Assembly: GCA_022684035.1 (NCBI GenBank)
Contig: JAJHSB010000021.1
Coordinates: forward strand, 1 to 46,499
Reading direction: 5' to 3'
DNA length: 46,499 bases
DNA from: Candidatus Acetothermia bacterium
GTDB taxonomy: Bacteria; Bipolaricaulota; Bipolaricaulia; UBA7950
In this document: in pieces, positions 1 through 8,076 of the stretch
Numbering within the stretch: the first letter of the stretch is position 1
Layout: every line of letters starts with the position of its first letter
Notes under the pieces: model-generated
Told to the model about the DNA's origin: nothing
What the model saw: only the letters and a program-made list of their open reading frames with translations
Database searches by the model: none
Program-made: the position numbers and the translations under genes

Positions 1-260
1 ACCTTCAGCGATACACATCCTGTTAGTTCATATAAATGCGCATCGTTTTCCTTGTCCGGATGCTGGGTTTCAAAATCTAGGCGGTAAAGTCACGCTAGGA
101 GTGTTTTATTAATTATGCAATAGTCAATATTTGCGGTTATATTTGTCTTGACTTTGATCCAGTTTAAGGTAAGTCAGAAAAGGGTCCATTATGACCAGTA
201 AAGAACGCCATTAAAGGAGTTATTAGAGATAGCGAGTGGAACAACACGGCTTTCCCCTAA

Positions 261-1301
261 TTAACTAATTATTTCGTCTAAGCGGTTTTGGCTCGCTGCT
301 TCACGAATTTCGCGTGCGATTCGCCGACCAGTGGACATCGCTTCAGTAAAGTAATAAGGAGAGTAGGGAGAGCCGAGTGGATAGAGATTGGTGCCGGCGA
401 CGATCCGTGCCGAGACTTCAAAGGCGACGAATTTCATATCGGCGGTGCAGACCATTTCGAGGCAGAAAGGGCCGAATAATCCCGGAGAAAAAAGACGGCG
501 TGAAGTTTCGACCAATCCTTCTCCATATTTCATAATCTTTCCCAACAACGATTCACGCACGACGAGTGGCTGGTTGCCCACGACTACATATGAAGGCGGA
601 TGGTCGATAAAGTCTCGGTATCGATATAGCTCATCGATATCAGTTTCGTCGCGGCGGTCGATGCCGAGGATCTCCAGCCGCGAACGGATCTGCGAGTAGA
701 AATAATGGGGATAATACCGAGAGCCGAAGATATATTCCTGGATCGTGTACTGATCGAGCATTTTTGCATCGAGTTTGTTTGCCAGTTCTTGCCCGTTACG
801 TGCACTGACCAGTCCCCGGCCTCCTTTGGCGCCGGATAACTTGGCGATTACCGGTCCGTCGACTGCTGCTATATCAGAATACGCTTTGGGCACTGCAATC
901 TCAGCCGACAGCATCCACTCTCGTTGTTTGGCGCGATCGCTCTCCCACGGCAGTACCGCTTTGTTTCCGAAGAGAGGAACAGAAAAGGAAGAGAGAATCT
1001 CTGTTGCTCCGACGTACTCAACAAACGATCCATGCGGAATGATAATCGCATTTTCCCGCAATAGTTCTTCTTGAATATTCTCCTGCAGTAGATCAGCAAA
1101 TCGTTCTACCACGATCAAGCGATCCGGCGAGGCGAGCGGAAACGAGGAATACAACCTTTCCTGCTCTTTAGTGCAGATACCGATGGTGCGGAATCCTTCC
1201 TGCCGCGCTCCATGAAAAATCTGCAAACTGGAATGGGAACAGATAGTAGTGATAGCAATCTTCTCTTTATCGTAATCGATCTTTATTCTCTTATTGATCA
1301 T
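261..1301 (-). CDS. purP: FAICAR synthetase (formate-dependent), canonical PurP
   Basis: This 346-residue protein matches archaeal PurP, the ATP-grasp ligase that formylates AICAR with free formate and ATP to give FAICAR, the step done by PurH in most bacteria. The N-terminal block has the family pattern CSHSSLQIFHGARQEGF (about 21-37), then PHGSF (89-93), a glycine-rich ATP-grasp loop GAKGGRG (157-163), FGPFCLEM (276-283) and FEVSARI...GTN (about 294-305). All these match the Methanocaldococcus PurP pattern as I remember it, and the length is usual for the family. The ATG overlaps the stop of the upstream paralogue by 4 bases, so translation is probably coupled. It is the last gene of the purine operon. 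The family call is firm; activity in this organism is inferred. Confidence 0.93.
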   Translation of the reverse strand: MINKRIKIDYDKEKIAITTICSHSSLQIFHGARQEGFRTIGICTKEQERLYSSFPLASPDRLIVVERFADLLQENIQEELLRENAIIIPHGSFVEYVGATEILSSFSVPLFGNKAVLPWESDRAKQREWMLSAEIAVPKAYSDIAAVDGPVIAKLSGAKGGRGLVSARNGQELANKLDAKMLDQYTIQEYIFGSRYYPHYFYSQIRSRLEILGIDRRDETDIDELYRYRDFIDHPPSYVVVGNQPLVVRESLLGKIMKYGEGLVETSRRLFSPGLFGPFCLEMVCTADMKFVAFEVSARIVAGTNLYPLGSPYSPYYFTEAMSTGRRIAREIREAASQNRLDEIIS

Positions 1302-2434
1302 GTGATGATTTTACCGAGAGAATTATCGCGGATGGCATGAAGAATCTCCATTGCGACCCGCCTTCCCGGCCCTACCTCTTTAAAATATTTATATTTCATG
1401 TATGGTGAAGTCGGCTCGACGCACGGACAACCTGGGATGCGTAAACTGACGTCGAAGATAACAAACTCTAATTTCCGTGTTATCGCGCCTTGCAGCGCGA
1501 ATAGGCCGATGATCCCCGGTGGATATTCAACGCGACAGGCGTCAACAAACCGGCGACCTGCATCCCATATTCTTTCCAATTGAGACTCACGCATCGTAAC
1601 TCCAATATGCCCGATCTCGATATTTTGGGGTCTTCTTTGCAGTTCTAACTGCTCTTTTGCCGGCAAGTGCAGTAAGCCGTCCAGGTCGGTCTGAATACGA
1701 CGATCGAAGCCGAGAAAATCCAGATCATCGGTTAGTGGAGACCAAAAAAAGTTAGCATTGAATAGTGCTCCCTGCACATACTCCTCGATTATGGCATCAG
1801 CTAAATCATCAGATTTAATCCGACCTTCTGCGATTGCCTGCGCTGCCGCAGCAGCGAAAGTCTTCGGAGAAGAGACAAAGAAGAAGGCACGCTCTAAGCG
1901 GCGTTCTCGCTCTTGCACTTTGACGATTACTGTACGGTCGATCGCTTCGCTGGAGGAGAAGAGGTGCGGCCGCTGTAATTTCGCTCGATCAAGGAGATAA
2001 TACTGATTACGTGATGCAGTTCGTTCTTCAGCGCGCAGCATATACCGGTTTCCCAACAGTGGAATGAGAAAATCTTGTTCGATCTTATCGTAGCCGACAT
2101 AAGAGGCAAAGGAGCGGTTGGGAACGAATATCGTCCGCAGGTCGCGTAGTTGTTCCTGTATATCAGGATTGACAAGATCAGCGAACTGATCGATAATGAT
2201 CAGGTGATCAAATAGATTGCGATAGAGGTGTTGATAAATCTTCTCCCGGCCTTTCTCGCAGATGACAACTGTCTCCAACCCCTCTTGTTTGGCACCATAA
2301 CCGATCTCCAGGGCTGAATGCGACCCCAATACACCTACTCTGACGGTCGCTGCTGCACTTCTGTTATGATGAGCAAGCGGTCTCGGTGTAAAATAGGAAT
2401 CGATTATTCTTTGAATATCGTGATGCTCAATCAT
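1298..2434 (-). CDS. PurP-family paralogue with altered ATP-grasp residues
   Basis: A 378-residue PurP homologue lies directly upstream of canonical purP. It keeps the fold markers GSHSALEIGYGAKQEG (about 37-52), the NRSF block (105-109), LGFDRR, and GIIGLFALQ. Several positions that are conserved in its neighbour are changed. The glycine-rich loop is replaced by a charged stretch, RERRLER (about 175-181). The PHG before SF becomes PNR. The metal-binding-like FEVSAR becomes FDVSLR, and GTN is replaced by PGCPC. Some archaea also carry a second PurP subgroup of unknown role with an SLRIPG-type motif, and this gene resembles that subgroup. It overlaps purB by 8 bases and purP by 4, so it is a true operon member. 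Its role could be as a partner subunit of PurP or as an enzyme with another substrate; neither is shown. Confidence 0.85.
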   Translation of the reverse strand: MIEHHDIQRIIDSYFTPRPLAHHNRSAAATVRVGVLGSHSALEIGYGAKQEGLETVVICEKGREKIYQHLYRNLFDHLIIIDQFADLVNPDIQEQLRDLRTIFVPNRSFASYVGYDKIEQDFLIPLLGNRYMLRAEERTASRNQYYLLDRAKLQRPHLFSSSEAIDRTVIVKVQERERRLERAFFFVSSPKTFAAAAAQAIAEGRIKSDDLADAIIEEYVQGALFNANFFWSPLTDDLDFLGFDRRIQTDLDGLLHLPAKEQLELQRRPQNIEIGHIGVTMRESQLERIWDAGRRFVDACRVEYPPGIIGLFALQGAITRKLEFVIFDVSLRIPGCPCVEPTSPYMKYKYFKEVGPGRRVAMEILHAIRDNSLGKIIT

Positions 2435-3875
2435 CTATCATGCTCCTCGTATTGATCTGGTTATCGATAGAAGCACGGCCCATTGCGATCGCCAGTTCCG
2501 CTAATTCAACTGAAAAACCGATGTAATCTGCTGGCTGAAGCGCAAAGAGGGGGTCGTTCTTATCACATATCAGCAACGCTGACAAGAAGGCTGCGAATCC
2601 TTCCTGATCCAGCGCTTCGCCTGGAAGGTGTTCCTTGACCCGTTCAAATGCCTCGGCCTCTCCGGCGCGGCGCAGAATAGTCTGTACAGCCTCGCTTAAA
2701 ACTTCAAAATGGGTATTAAGTTCGGCGCGGATCATCTCTTTCTCTGCCGTTACCTTACTTAGTCCGACTGCAATTCGTTGATACCCCAAGAGCGCGTGTG
2801 CAAACGCAGTGCCGATTGTCCGGCGGACTGTTGATCCGGACAGATCTCGCTGCAATCGTGAGCGCGGGAGAAAGGTTGCTAAAAAAGCGAGATCAGCATT
2901 CGCTTTTGCCAGATTTCCTTCGCTGTTCTCAAAGTCGATCGGATTCACTTTATGAGGCATCGTTGACGAACCGATCGCCCCGCTCTTTCCCGCGACCCGC
3001 AGATACCCTTTAGCGCTGTAAAGCCATATGTCGACTGCAAGATCAAGAAGAATATTGTTAATCCCGATCAATGAAAAGAATAATTGTGCTTGGTTATCAC
3101 CAGCTTCTATTTGAGTTGAAATCAGCGTCGGTTGTAATCCCAACTCTGTCACAAACCGAGTTGTAAAGCCAAGCCAATCGATCTCTGGATAGGTAAAACG
3201 ATGTGCGTTGAGGTTACCGGTCGCTCCTGCCACCTTGCCGGATAAACGCAGACTGGCTAAACGGTCGATCCCATTCGTCAGGCGATATAGATAGATGGCG
3301 AACTCTTTACCCAATGTCGTTGGACTGGCTGGCCGGCCATGGGTATGGGCAAGTAGCGGCAGCGCTTTGTATTCCTCAGCCAGGGCGAGCAATCGCTGTT
3401 GAATCGCACGAAGCGCTGGAAGAATTACAGCCGCAATTGCGCGGTTAATAAGCCGGTTATAGGCAAGATTATCGATATCCTCTGAGGTAAGGCCGAAGTG
3501 GATCCACGGAATAAGACGAGTTAAGGAGATCTTCTCCAGTTGTTCGCGCAGATAATATTCCACTGCTTTGAGATCGTGATCAGTGGGACTGGCTCCTTCT
3601 TTACCGACGCGTTCGATTTGCCGGATTCGTTGTGCATCACCGATTGTAAACTCTCGGTAGATTACGGTAAGAGCTGTTTTTTCCGTATCCGAAAGGGAGA
3701 TTGGTAATTCCGGCAGATCGCTCAATGCCAGCAAGTAGAGGATCTCCAGCGTCACCCGCTCATTGATCAATGCATACTCTGAGAAGTACTCCTCTAATGG
3801 AGCAGTTTGTGAGGAGTACCGTCCATCGATCGGTGAGATGGCGCGTAAAGCATCTTTCTGATAATGATCTTTCAT
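2427..3875 (-). CDS. purB: Adenylosuccinate lyase PurB
   Basis: This 482-residue fumarase/aspartase-superfamily enzyme splits SAICAR to AICAR, and adenylosuccinate to AMP, releasing fumarate. It aligns with the E. coli PurB type rather than the Bacillus type. Markers are the opening SPIDGRYSS (14-22), IHFGLTSEDI (125-134) with the TSED motif, LLAHTHGRPA (174-183) with the catalytic-site His region, and the superfamily signature SSTMPHKVNPIDFENSEGN at about 303-321. The ATG overlaps the stop of the purN-purC fusion (ATGA), and the gene runs 8 bases into the PurP paralogue. This order places the AICAR-producing step next to the FAICAR-forming enzymes. Confidence 0.97.
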   Translation of the reverse strand: MKDHYQKDALRAISPIDGRYSSQTAPLEEYFSEYALINERVTLEILYLLALSDLPELPISLSDTEKTALTVIYREFTIGDAQRIRQIERVGKEGASPTDHDLKAVEYYLREQLEKISLTRLIPWIHFGLTSEDIDNLAYNRLINRAIAAVILPALRAIQQRLLALAEEYKALPLLAHTHGRPASPTTLGKEFAIYLYRLTNGIDRLASLRLSGKVAGATGNLNAHRFTYPEIDWLGFTTRFVTELGLQPTLISTQIEAGDNQAQLFFSLIGINNILLDLAVDIWLYSAKGYLRVAGKSGAIGSSTMPHKVNPIDFENSEGNLAKANADLAFLATFLPRSRLQRDLSGSTVRRTIGTAFAHALLGYQRIAVGLSKVTAEKEMIRAELNTHFEVLSEAVQTILRRAGEAEAFERVKEHLPGEALDQEGFAAFLSALLICDKNDPLFALQPADYIGFSVELAELAIAMGRASIDNQINTRSMIDD

Positions 3876-5746
3876 CGTGATTCCTCCTCTTTGACCGCAG
3901 CGAGTAGTCTCTCAAGTGAGCGCGTGGAAAACCATTGTCGGCCCAAATATCTGTTAGCCACCGCGCAATAGATTTCAGCATAAAGCTCTCGTAGAGAGGA
4001 GGGCAATGGAGCAGGCATACGCAAAGAGTGTTGTTGCCAATTCGGTCTGTTACCCCAAGTATTCTTTGTCTGTTTTACTTCTTTGACCCAAAGCGGGTCG
4101 TGCTGGATATAGTACTGACGTAAGAGTTCCTTACTCACTGGGAAGCCATTGAAATGGAACCGATTCTCATCCGGGGTTCCCAGAAGATCGCAGACGATGA
4201 GCCGGCCGTTACAGGAGGCAAATTCCAGTTTTCCATCAGCGATTGTGAGTCCTTGCGCCTCTGCTTGGAGAGCGAGCAGTCTCCCTGCTGCGAGCGTAAT
4301 CTCCTCCATCTGGGCGAGTGATGATTCATCCAGCCCAGAGATACGGAGCGCCTCGGCACGATCGACGAACCGGTCGCGACCTTCCAGTTTGGTGAATAAT
4401 TCCACTTTAGGCTGTGGTAATACTACATTCTCGTTCGGCCACCTCGAATAATTGAGCCCCAAGTCACGCGGATCATATCGCATACGCAGCGACGCACCAA
4501 CAGGAACAGAGAAGCGATATACTATTTCCAATGGGATGAGATAATTCCTCCCAGCTGCGTATAGATAACGGTGATAATCATACTCTGTACCCGTCCACAC
4601 AAGCGGAGGTTTAGACACAACTTTGATCGCCATCTTTGCTTGCCGTTGCGAGAGGAGATTGTGCGCTTGATTGTAAGAGACAATCCCCTCTTCTGTTACC
4701 AAACCGCGGTAATGGGTGGTGATGCCGGCTCGTTCCAGTAATTCAAAGTTATACGCGCTCATCAGTGCCAAAACTTTCCCTTTCTCCGGCAGTTGATCTG
4801 GCATCGTACCCCAGTCAAAGATGGAATAATTATCCGTGAACAGGAAGAGACCTTCACCAGCTTCTTCGTTTGCGGGAGGTTTAGTAATGATAAGTTCTTT
4901 AACCGAACCGATAATCCTTTTTTCTTCTTTCTCTGCTGCACCGGCAATGAGATCGGTAAGTGGATAACCAGTTGTTCTTTCTTCACCAAACGCGATAATG
5001 CGTGCGGATTTTCCCAATCCGTCGATCTTGAAAGTGCCATTTGCCAAGGAGCGGAGCGTCTCGAGTAATAACGGCAATTCCAACTTGGCTTCTGCTTCAC
5101 GTATTTTGCATGCCAAAGGATTAGTCATATATTCCGCCTGCTTGATTTCCGCAAGCGAGTGCTTACGCAATTTCTGATACATATCTTCCCATAAGGGTTT
5201 GAATTCACCTTGATCAATCGGAGTGGTGCAATAAGAGAGCGTCGGGCCGGCATCCCACTCAGAAGTAGCCAGATGGATCTGGACTCCGGCCTGCGACGCA
5301 TTCTCGGCGATTAACTGCCAGATAACCTCTTGCCAGCTCCCTTTCGGACCCCCAGGAGGAGCAGGGTGCAAATTGAGCAGGTTGTACCTTTGGCACAGCT
5401 CATCACTGACAAAGAACATATAGCCGATGAGCACAATAGAGTCAAAGGTATACCCACTGATTAATGACATAACCTCTCGATGGTAAAGTTCCCGCCACCG
5501 CGCGCGGTCTTGCTTGAATAACCACGGCCGAGAACGCCGTGCCGAATGGATGATGAGGTCAGTTTCAGGGGTAACTAATTCTCGAAGGCGGGCCGCATTT
5601 CCCTCTTCATCAATTGCGCGACTGGAGAAAACAAACGGGATTTCCGCTTCGATCTCCTTGCTTTGCACCTGGGCTAGTATCGTTTCTACCAACTTGATGC
5701 CACTCTTTCCGCCGAAAGAGCCAAATATTCCAAATCGATAACTCAT
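3872..5746 (-). CDS. Fused GAR formyltransferase (PurN) - SAICAR synthetase (PurC)
   Basis: A 624-residue bifunctional protein. Residues 1-180 are a PurN-like formyltransferase: NLHPAPPGGPKG contains the Asn125 and His127 that correspond to E. coli PurN Asn106 and His108, and SEWDAGP supplies Asp165 for Asp144, so the catalytic triad is intact. The usual PSLLP stretch is replaced by PAPPGGPKGSW, a variant form. Residues about 275-624 are a divergent SAICAR synthetase: NYSIFDWGTMPDQLPEKGK (about 306-324) replaces the usual RxSAFD loop region, and IPLEIVYR (404-411), ADGKLEF (503-509) and LLGTPDENRF (521-530) correspond to the family's VIVRN, GKxEFG and DExSPD blocks. The fusion joins steps 3 and 7-8 of the pathway. 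The ATG is overlapped by a short upstream ORF; the stop overlaps purB. Confidence 0.9.
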   Translation of the reverse strand: MSYRFGIFGSFGGKSGIKLVETILAQVQSKEIEAEIPFVFSSRAIDEEGNAARLRELVTPETDLIIHSARRSRPWLFKQDRARWRELYHREVMSLISGYTFDSIVLIGYMFFVSDELCQRYNLLNLHPAPPGGPKGSWQEVIWQLIAENASQAGVQIHLATSEWDAGPTLSYCTTPIDQGEFKPLWEDMYQKLRKHSLAEIKQAEYMTNPLACKIREAEAKLELPLLLETLRSLANGTFKIDGLGKSARIIAFGEERTTGYPLTDLIAGAAEKEEKRIIGSVKELIITKPPANEEAGEGLFLFTDNYSIFDWGTMPDQLPEKGKVLALMSAYNFELLERAGITTHYRGLVTEEGIVSYNQAHNLLSQRQAKMAIKVVSKPPLVWTGTEYDYHRYLYAAGRNYLIPLEIVYRFSVPVGASLRMRYDPRDLGLNYSRWPNENVVLPQPKVELFTKLEGRDRFVDRAEALRISGLDESSLAQMEEITLAAGRLLALQAEAQGLTIADGKLEFASCNGRLIVCDLLGTPDENRFHFNGFPVSKELLRQYYIQHDPLWVKEVKQTKNTWGNRPNWQQHSLRMPAPLPSSLRELYAEIYCAVANRYLGRQWFSTRSLERLLAAVKEEESR

Positions 5747-5826
5747 AATTCCTCGTATATCATCTCGTTAGCCACGCGGGCAAGGTTAATTGCTAATTCT
5801 TGAAAATCCAACCGCAACGGACAAAT
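5743..5826 (-). CDS. Short coupled ORF before the purN-purC fusion, possible ATT start
   Basis: A 27-codon open frame ends in a TGA that overlaps the ATG of the purN-purC fusion (ATGA), the same junction used throughout this operon. Its frame is open back to a TAA. A strong Shine-Dalgarno, GGAGGAG at 5834-5840, sits 7 bases before an ATT codon (5824-5826), a rare but known initiator (infC uses it). The predicted peptide reads like a helical protein end, with DFQELAINLARVANEMIYEE. It may be a leader peptide for translational coupling, or the 3' remnant of a gene whose front was lost in the repeat-bearing gap upstream. I do not recognise it. Confidence 0.35.
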   Translation of the reverse strand: MCPLRLDFQELAINLARVANEMIYEEL

Positions 5827-6193
5827 TTATCTTCTCCTCCGCTTTATCTTACAGTTTACTCGATTGGCTCCACTCGTTCCACGCAAAGTTTACCTGTCTG
5901 GGCGTCACTTTCGCGTGTTTGGTTTCTAAAGTTTGTGGTTCGGAAACGTTTTTCGATCCTTCTTTCCGTCATTGCGAGTCTGCGAAGCAATCCCGTTACT
6001 TTAGCCTCCGTCGTTTGTTTTGTGCCTCAACGAAAATTCTTTGCTTGAGATTGTCGCGAGTTCTACAAACTCTCGTAATGACGAAGTCTGGCTCTGAACC
6101 ACGAGCCTCTTTTCTTCTTTAACCATTTACCATTTACTAATTATCTCTCTTTCTCTGAGCTGATTACGCATACAAAAGAACGAGGCCCGTTCT
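5827..6193. other. Intergenic gap inside the purine operon
   Basis: This gap separates purM from the purN-purC part of the operon. It contains the Shine-Dalgarno of the short ORF (5834-5840) and one copy of the dispersed TCATTGCGAG inverted repeat (5967-6083). I saw no clear terminator or sigma-70 promoter, so read-through from purM is plausible but not shown. The plus-strand open frames here are not gene-like. Confidence 0.5.
5967..6083. repeat. Dispersed TCATTGCGAG inverted-repeat element, copy R1
   Basis: The element begins CGTCATTGCGAG (5967-5978) and ends with the near-inverse CTCGTAATGACG (6072-6083). The inner arms GCAATCCC and GAGATTGTCGCGAGTTC match other copies in the window. It looks like a decayed non-coding palindromic repeat of the REP/MITE kind found in spacers of many genomes. 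Confidence 0.7.
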
Positions 6194-7297
6194 TTACTTA
6201 AGGGGGTATTCCAGTAACGCCTTCTCAATCCCCTTACTTCGGATCCGGATCACTCGGTCATTACTGATCCTTCCTGCCACTTGTGCATTCACACGTTGTT
6301 CATGCGCAAAAGCAAGGACTGCTTCCGGCTCGTCGGTTATAATCAAATGTGACTGTCCCATATTCCACACTATATATGCCTCGCTGTCGGAGATTTCTCC
6401 CAATCGTTGCAGCGCTATGAATTCGGGGTGCGGAGTAAAGAGATTATTTATTTCCGCTCCTAACCCACTTCTGCGCAAGAGACGTGCAAGGTTGCTGGGA
6501 ATGCCGCCACCGGTAATATGGACGATTCCCTCTACCTGTGCCCGTGGCTCGCTGCGATAACCGCTCCATAAATCAACGAGGAATGGAGTTAAAATCAGAG
6601 ACGGCGTAAGTAGCTTTTCGCCCCATGTAGTCTTATCGAACCGTTGCTGTACCCAATCAACACCGAACCGTTCTTTAAGTATCGCCTGTGCCAGTGTTAG
6701 CCCATTTGATCTGATTCCATAGCTGGCAACAGCGATGATCGCACTCTCCGGCTTCACTTTCGTTCCATCGAGCAATTTTTCTTTGGATGCAATTCCGACT
6801 AAATCGGCGTTCCAGATATAGGGGAGATCACTTTGACCGCATACTTGTTCTGGAAGTTGAGCGATTTCTCCTCCGACCATAGCGATCCGTGCGATGCGGC
6901 AGCTGTCGACCAATCCGGAGAAGAGCTCAGTGACTAATTGGGGATCGGCAATAGCAACGTCCAGAGTATTGGTGGCAGCAAACGGTTCAGCTCCGATCGC
7001 TGCCGCATCATCCGCGACCATGGCGATTAAATCATGCGCCACTGTGTTATGCCGTCCTAAGCGTTGGGCGATCAATACCTTGCTTCCTACGCCATCGCTG
7101 TTTTTCACCAGATAGCCGTCAGCACCGTCGAAGTGAATTGGGCCTGATGTTCCATCATAGAAATCGACTGGTTCGCCGAACCGGCCTTTACGGAAGATAA
7201 AAGTGGCCGTTGCCGCACGGTAAGCGATCTGCGAACAGAGATCACCTGCCTGCTGTGTCGCTTCTCCTCCAGGACGTTGCTCCTTGAATTTTTTCAT
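6194..7297 (-). CDS. purM: AIR synthetase PurM
   Basis: This 367-residue phosphoribosylformylglycinamidine cyclo-ligase closes the imidazole ring in step 5. Markers are KNSDGVGSK (65-73), HDLIAMVADDAAAIGAEP (about 88-105), GGEIAQLP, GIRSNGLTLA and the glycine-rich HITGGGIPSNL. The length is slightly above the usual 340-350 because of a short N-terminal extension. The ATG overlaps the purQ stop (ATGA). It is the last gene of the upstream half of the operon; a 447-bp gap follows before the purN-purC fusion. Confidence 0.96.
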   Translation of the reverse strand: MKKFKEQRPGGEATQQAGDLCSQIAYRAATATFIFRKGRFGEPVDFYDGTSGPIHFDGADGYLVKNSDGVGSKVLIAQRLGRHNTVAHDLIAMVADDAAAIGAEPFAATNTLDVAIADPQLVTELFSGLVDSCRIARIAMVGGEIAQLPEQVCGQSDLPYIWNADLVGIASKEKLLDGTKVKPESAIIAVASYGIRSNGLTLAQAILKERFGVDWVQQRFDKTTWGEKLLTPSLILTPFLVDLWSGYRSEPRAQVEGIVHITGGGIPSNLARLLRRSGLGAEINNLFTPHPEFIALQRLGEISDSEAYIVWNMGQSHLIITDEPEAVLAFAHEQRVNAQVAGRISNDRVIRIRSKGIEKALLEYPLK

Positions 7298-8076
7298 TCT
7301 CTCTCCTTGATGTAGGCAGCCATTCCGGCAAAGAAAGGATAACCCGGCCCATAGTGGTGCACTTCCTGTTGGCGTGGCCAGCTGGCTTGTTGATACCAGT
7401 AAAATGCCCGTTCCGGATGAGGCATGATTCCCAACACATTCCCTTGTCGATTCACCAGTCCAGCAATATCATCCAGCGAACCATTAGGATTGTACGGATA
7501 TTCAGCGGGTATTGACGGGCCAACGTAGCGAAAGGCAACCTGCCCGGTTGTAGTTATCTCTTCTAATATCTTTGTTGAAGTGACAAATCTCCCTTCGGCA
7601 TGAGCTGCTGGTAATTCGATAATTTCTCCTCGTTTCAGTCCGCGCGTAAAGAGATTTATTTGCTCACAGCGCAGTGAGACAGCACGACACTCAAACCGCG
7701 CTGAGCTGTTACGGGTTAATATCGCGGTCGGTCCCGGAGTTTCGTCGTTCTCCTTGCAGTCAGGTAAAACTCCTAATTCAACTAATATCTGAAACCCATT
7801 ACAGATACCGAGAACAGGCCAACCATCCGCAATAAGCGAACGTAAATCAGGGAGCAGCGGCCGTAAATACGCAGCAAAGATCGCCCCGCTGCGGACATAA
7901 TCACCGGCAGAGAAACCACCTGGGATGACCAGTCCGTTAAACTGATGCAACGAGTATTTGCCAGCGATAAGTTCGCGAATAATCACGATATGCGGCGTCA
8001 ACCCTACCGCGGCTAAAGAATGGCTTGTTTCAGCCTCGTTGTTCGTCCCTTCCATAACTAAGACGCAGATATCCAT
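7294..8076 (-). CDS. purQ: FGAM synthase glutaminase subunit PurQ
   Basis: This 260-residue class I glutamine amidotransferase supplies ammonia to PurL. The catalytic Cys92 lies in LGICNGFQILVELG, and the His-Glu pair lies in MPHPERAF (His220, Glu222). IPGGFSAGDYVRSGA (about 51-65) is the typical PurQ oxyanion-side motif. It overlaps the purL end by 19 bases and purM by 4. With separate purS, purL and purQ genes, this is the three-subunit FGAM synthase rather than the large fused form. Confidence 0.96.
   Translation of the reverse strand: MDICVLVMEGTNNEAETSHSLAAVGLTPHIVIIRELIAGKYSLHQFNGLVIPGGFSAGDYVRSGAIFAAYLRPLLPDLRSLIADGWPVLGICNGFQILVELGVLPDCKENDETPGPTAILTRNSSARFECRAVSLRCEQINLFTRGLKRGEIIELPAAHAEGRFVTSTKILEEITTTGQVAFRYVGPSIPAEYPYNPNGSLDDIAGLVNRQGNVLGIMPHPERAFYWYQQASWPRQQEVHHYGPGYPFFAGMAAYIKERE

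Noticed and set aside
145-175. Promoter beginning TTGACT near 149 on the plus strand
   Set aside because: No acceptable -10 box lies at 16-18 bases, and no plus-strand gene follows.
5790-6122. Plus-strand open frame of 110 codons in the purine operon gap
   Set aside because: It runs through repeat copy R1 and is opposite to the operon; its composition is not protein-like.
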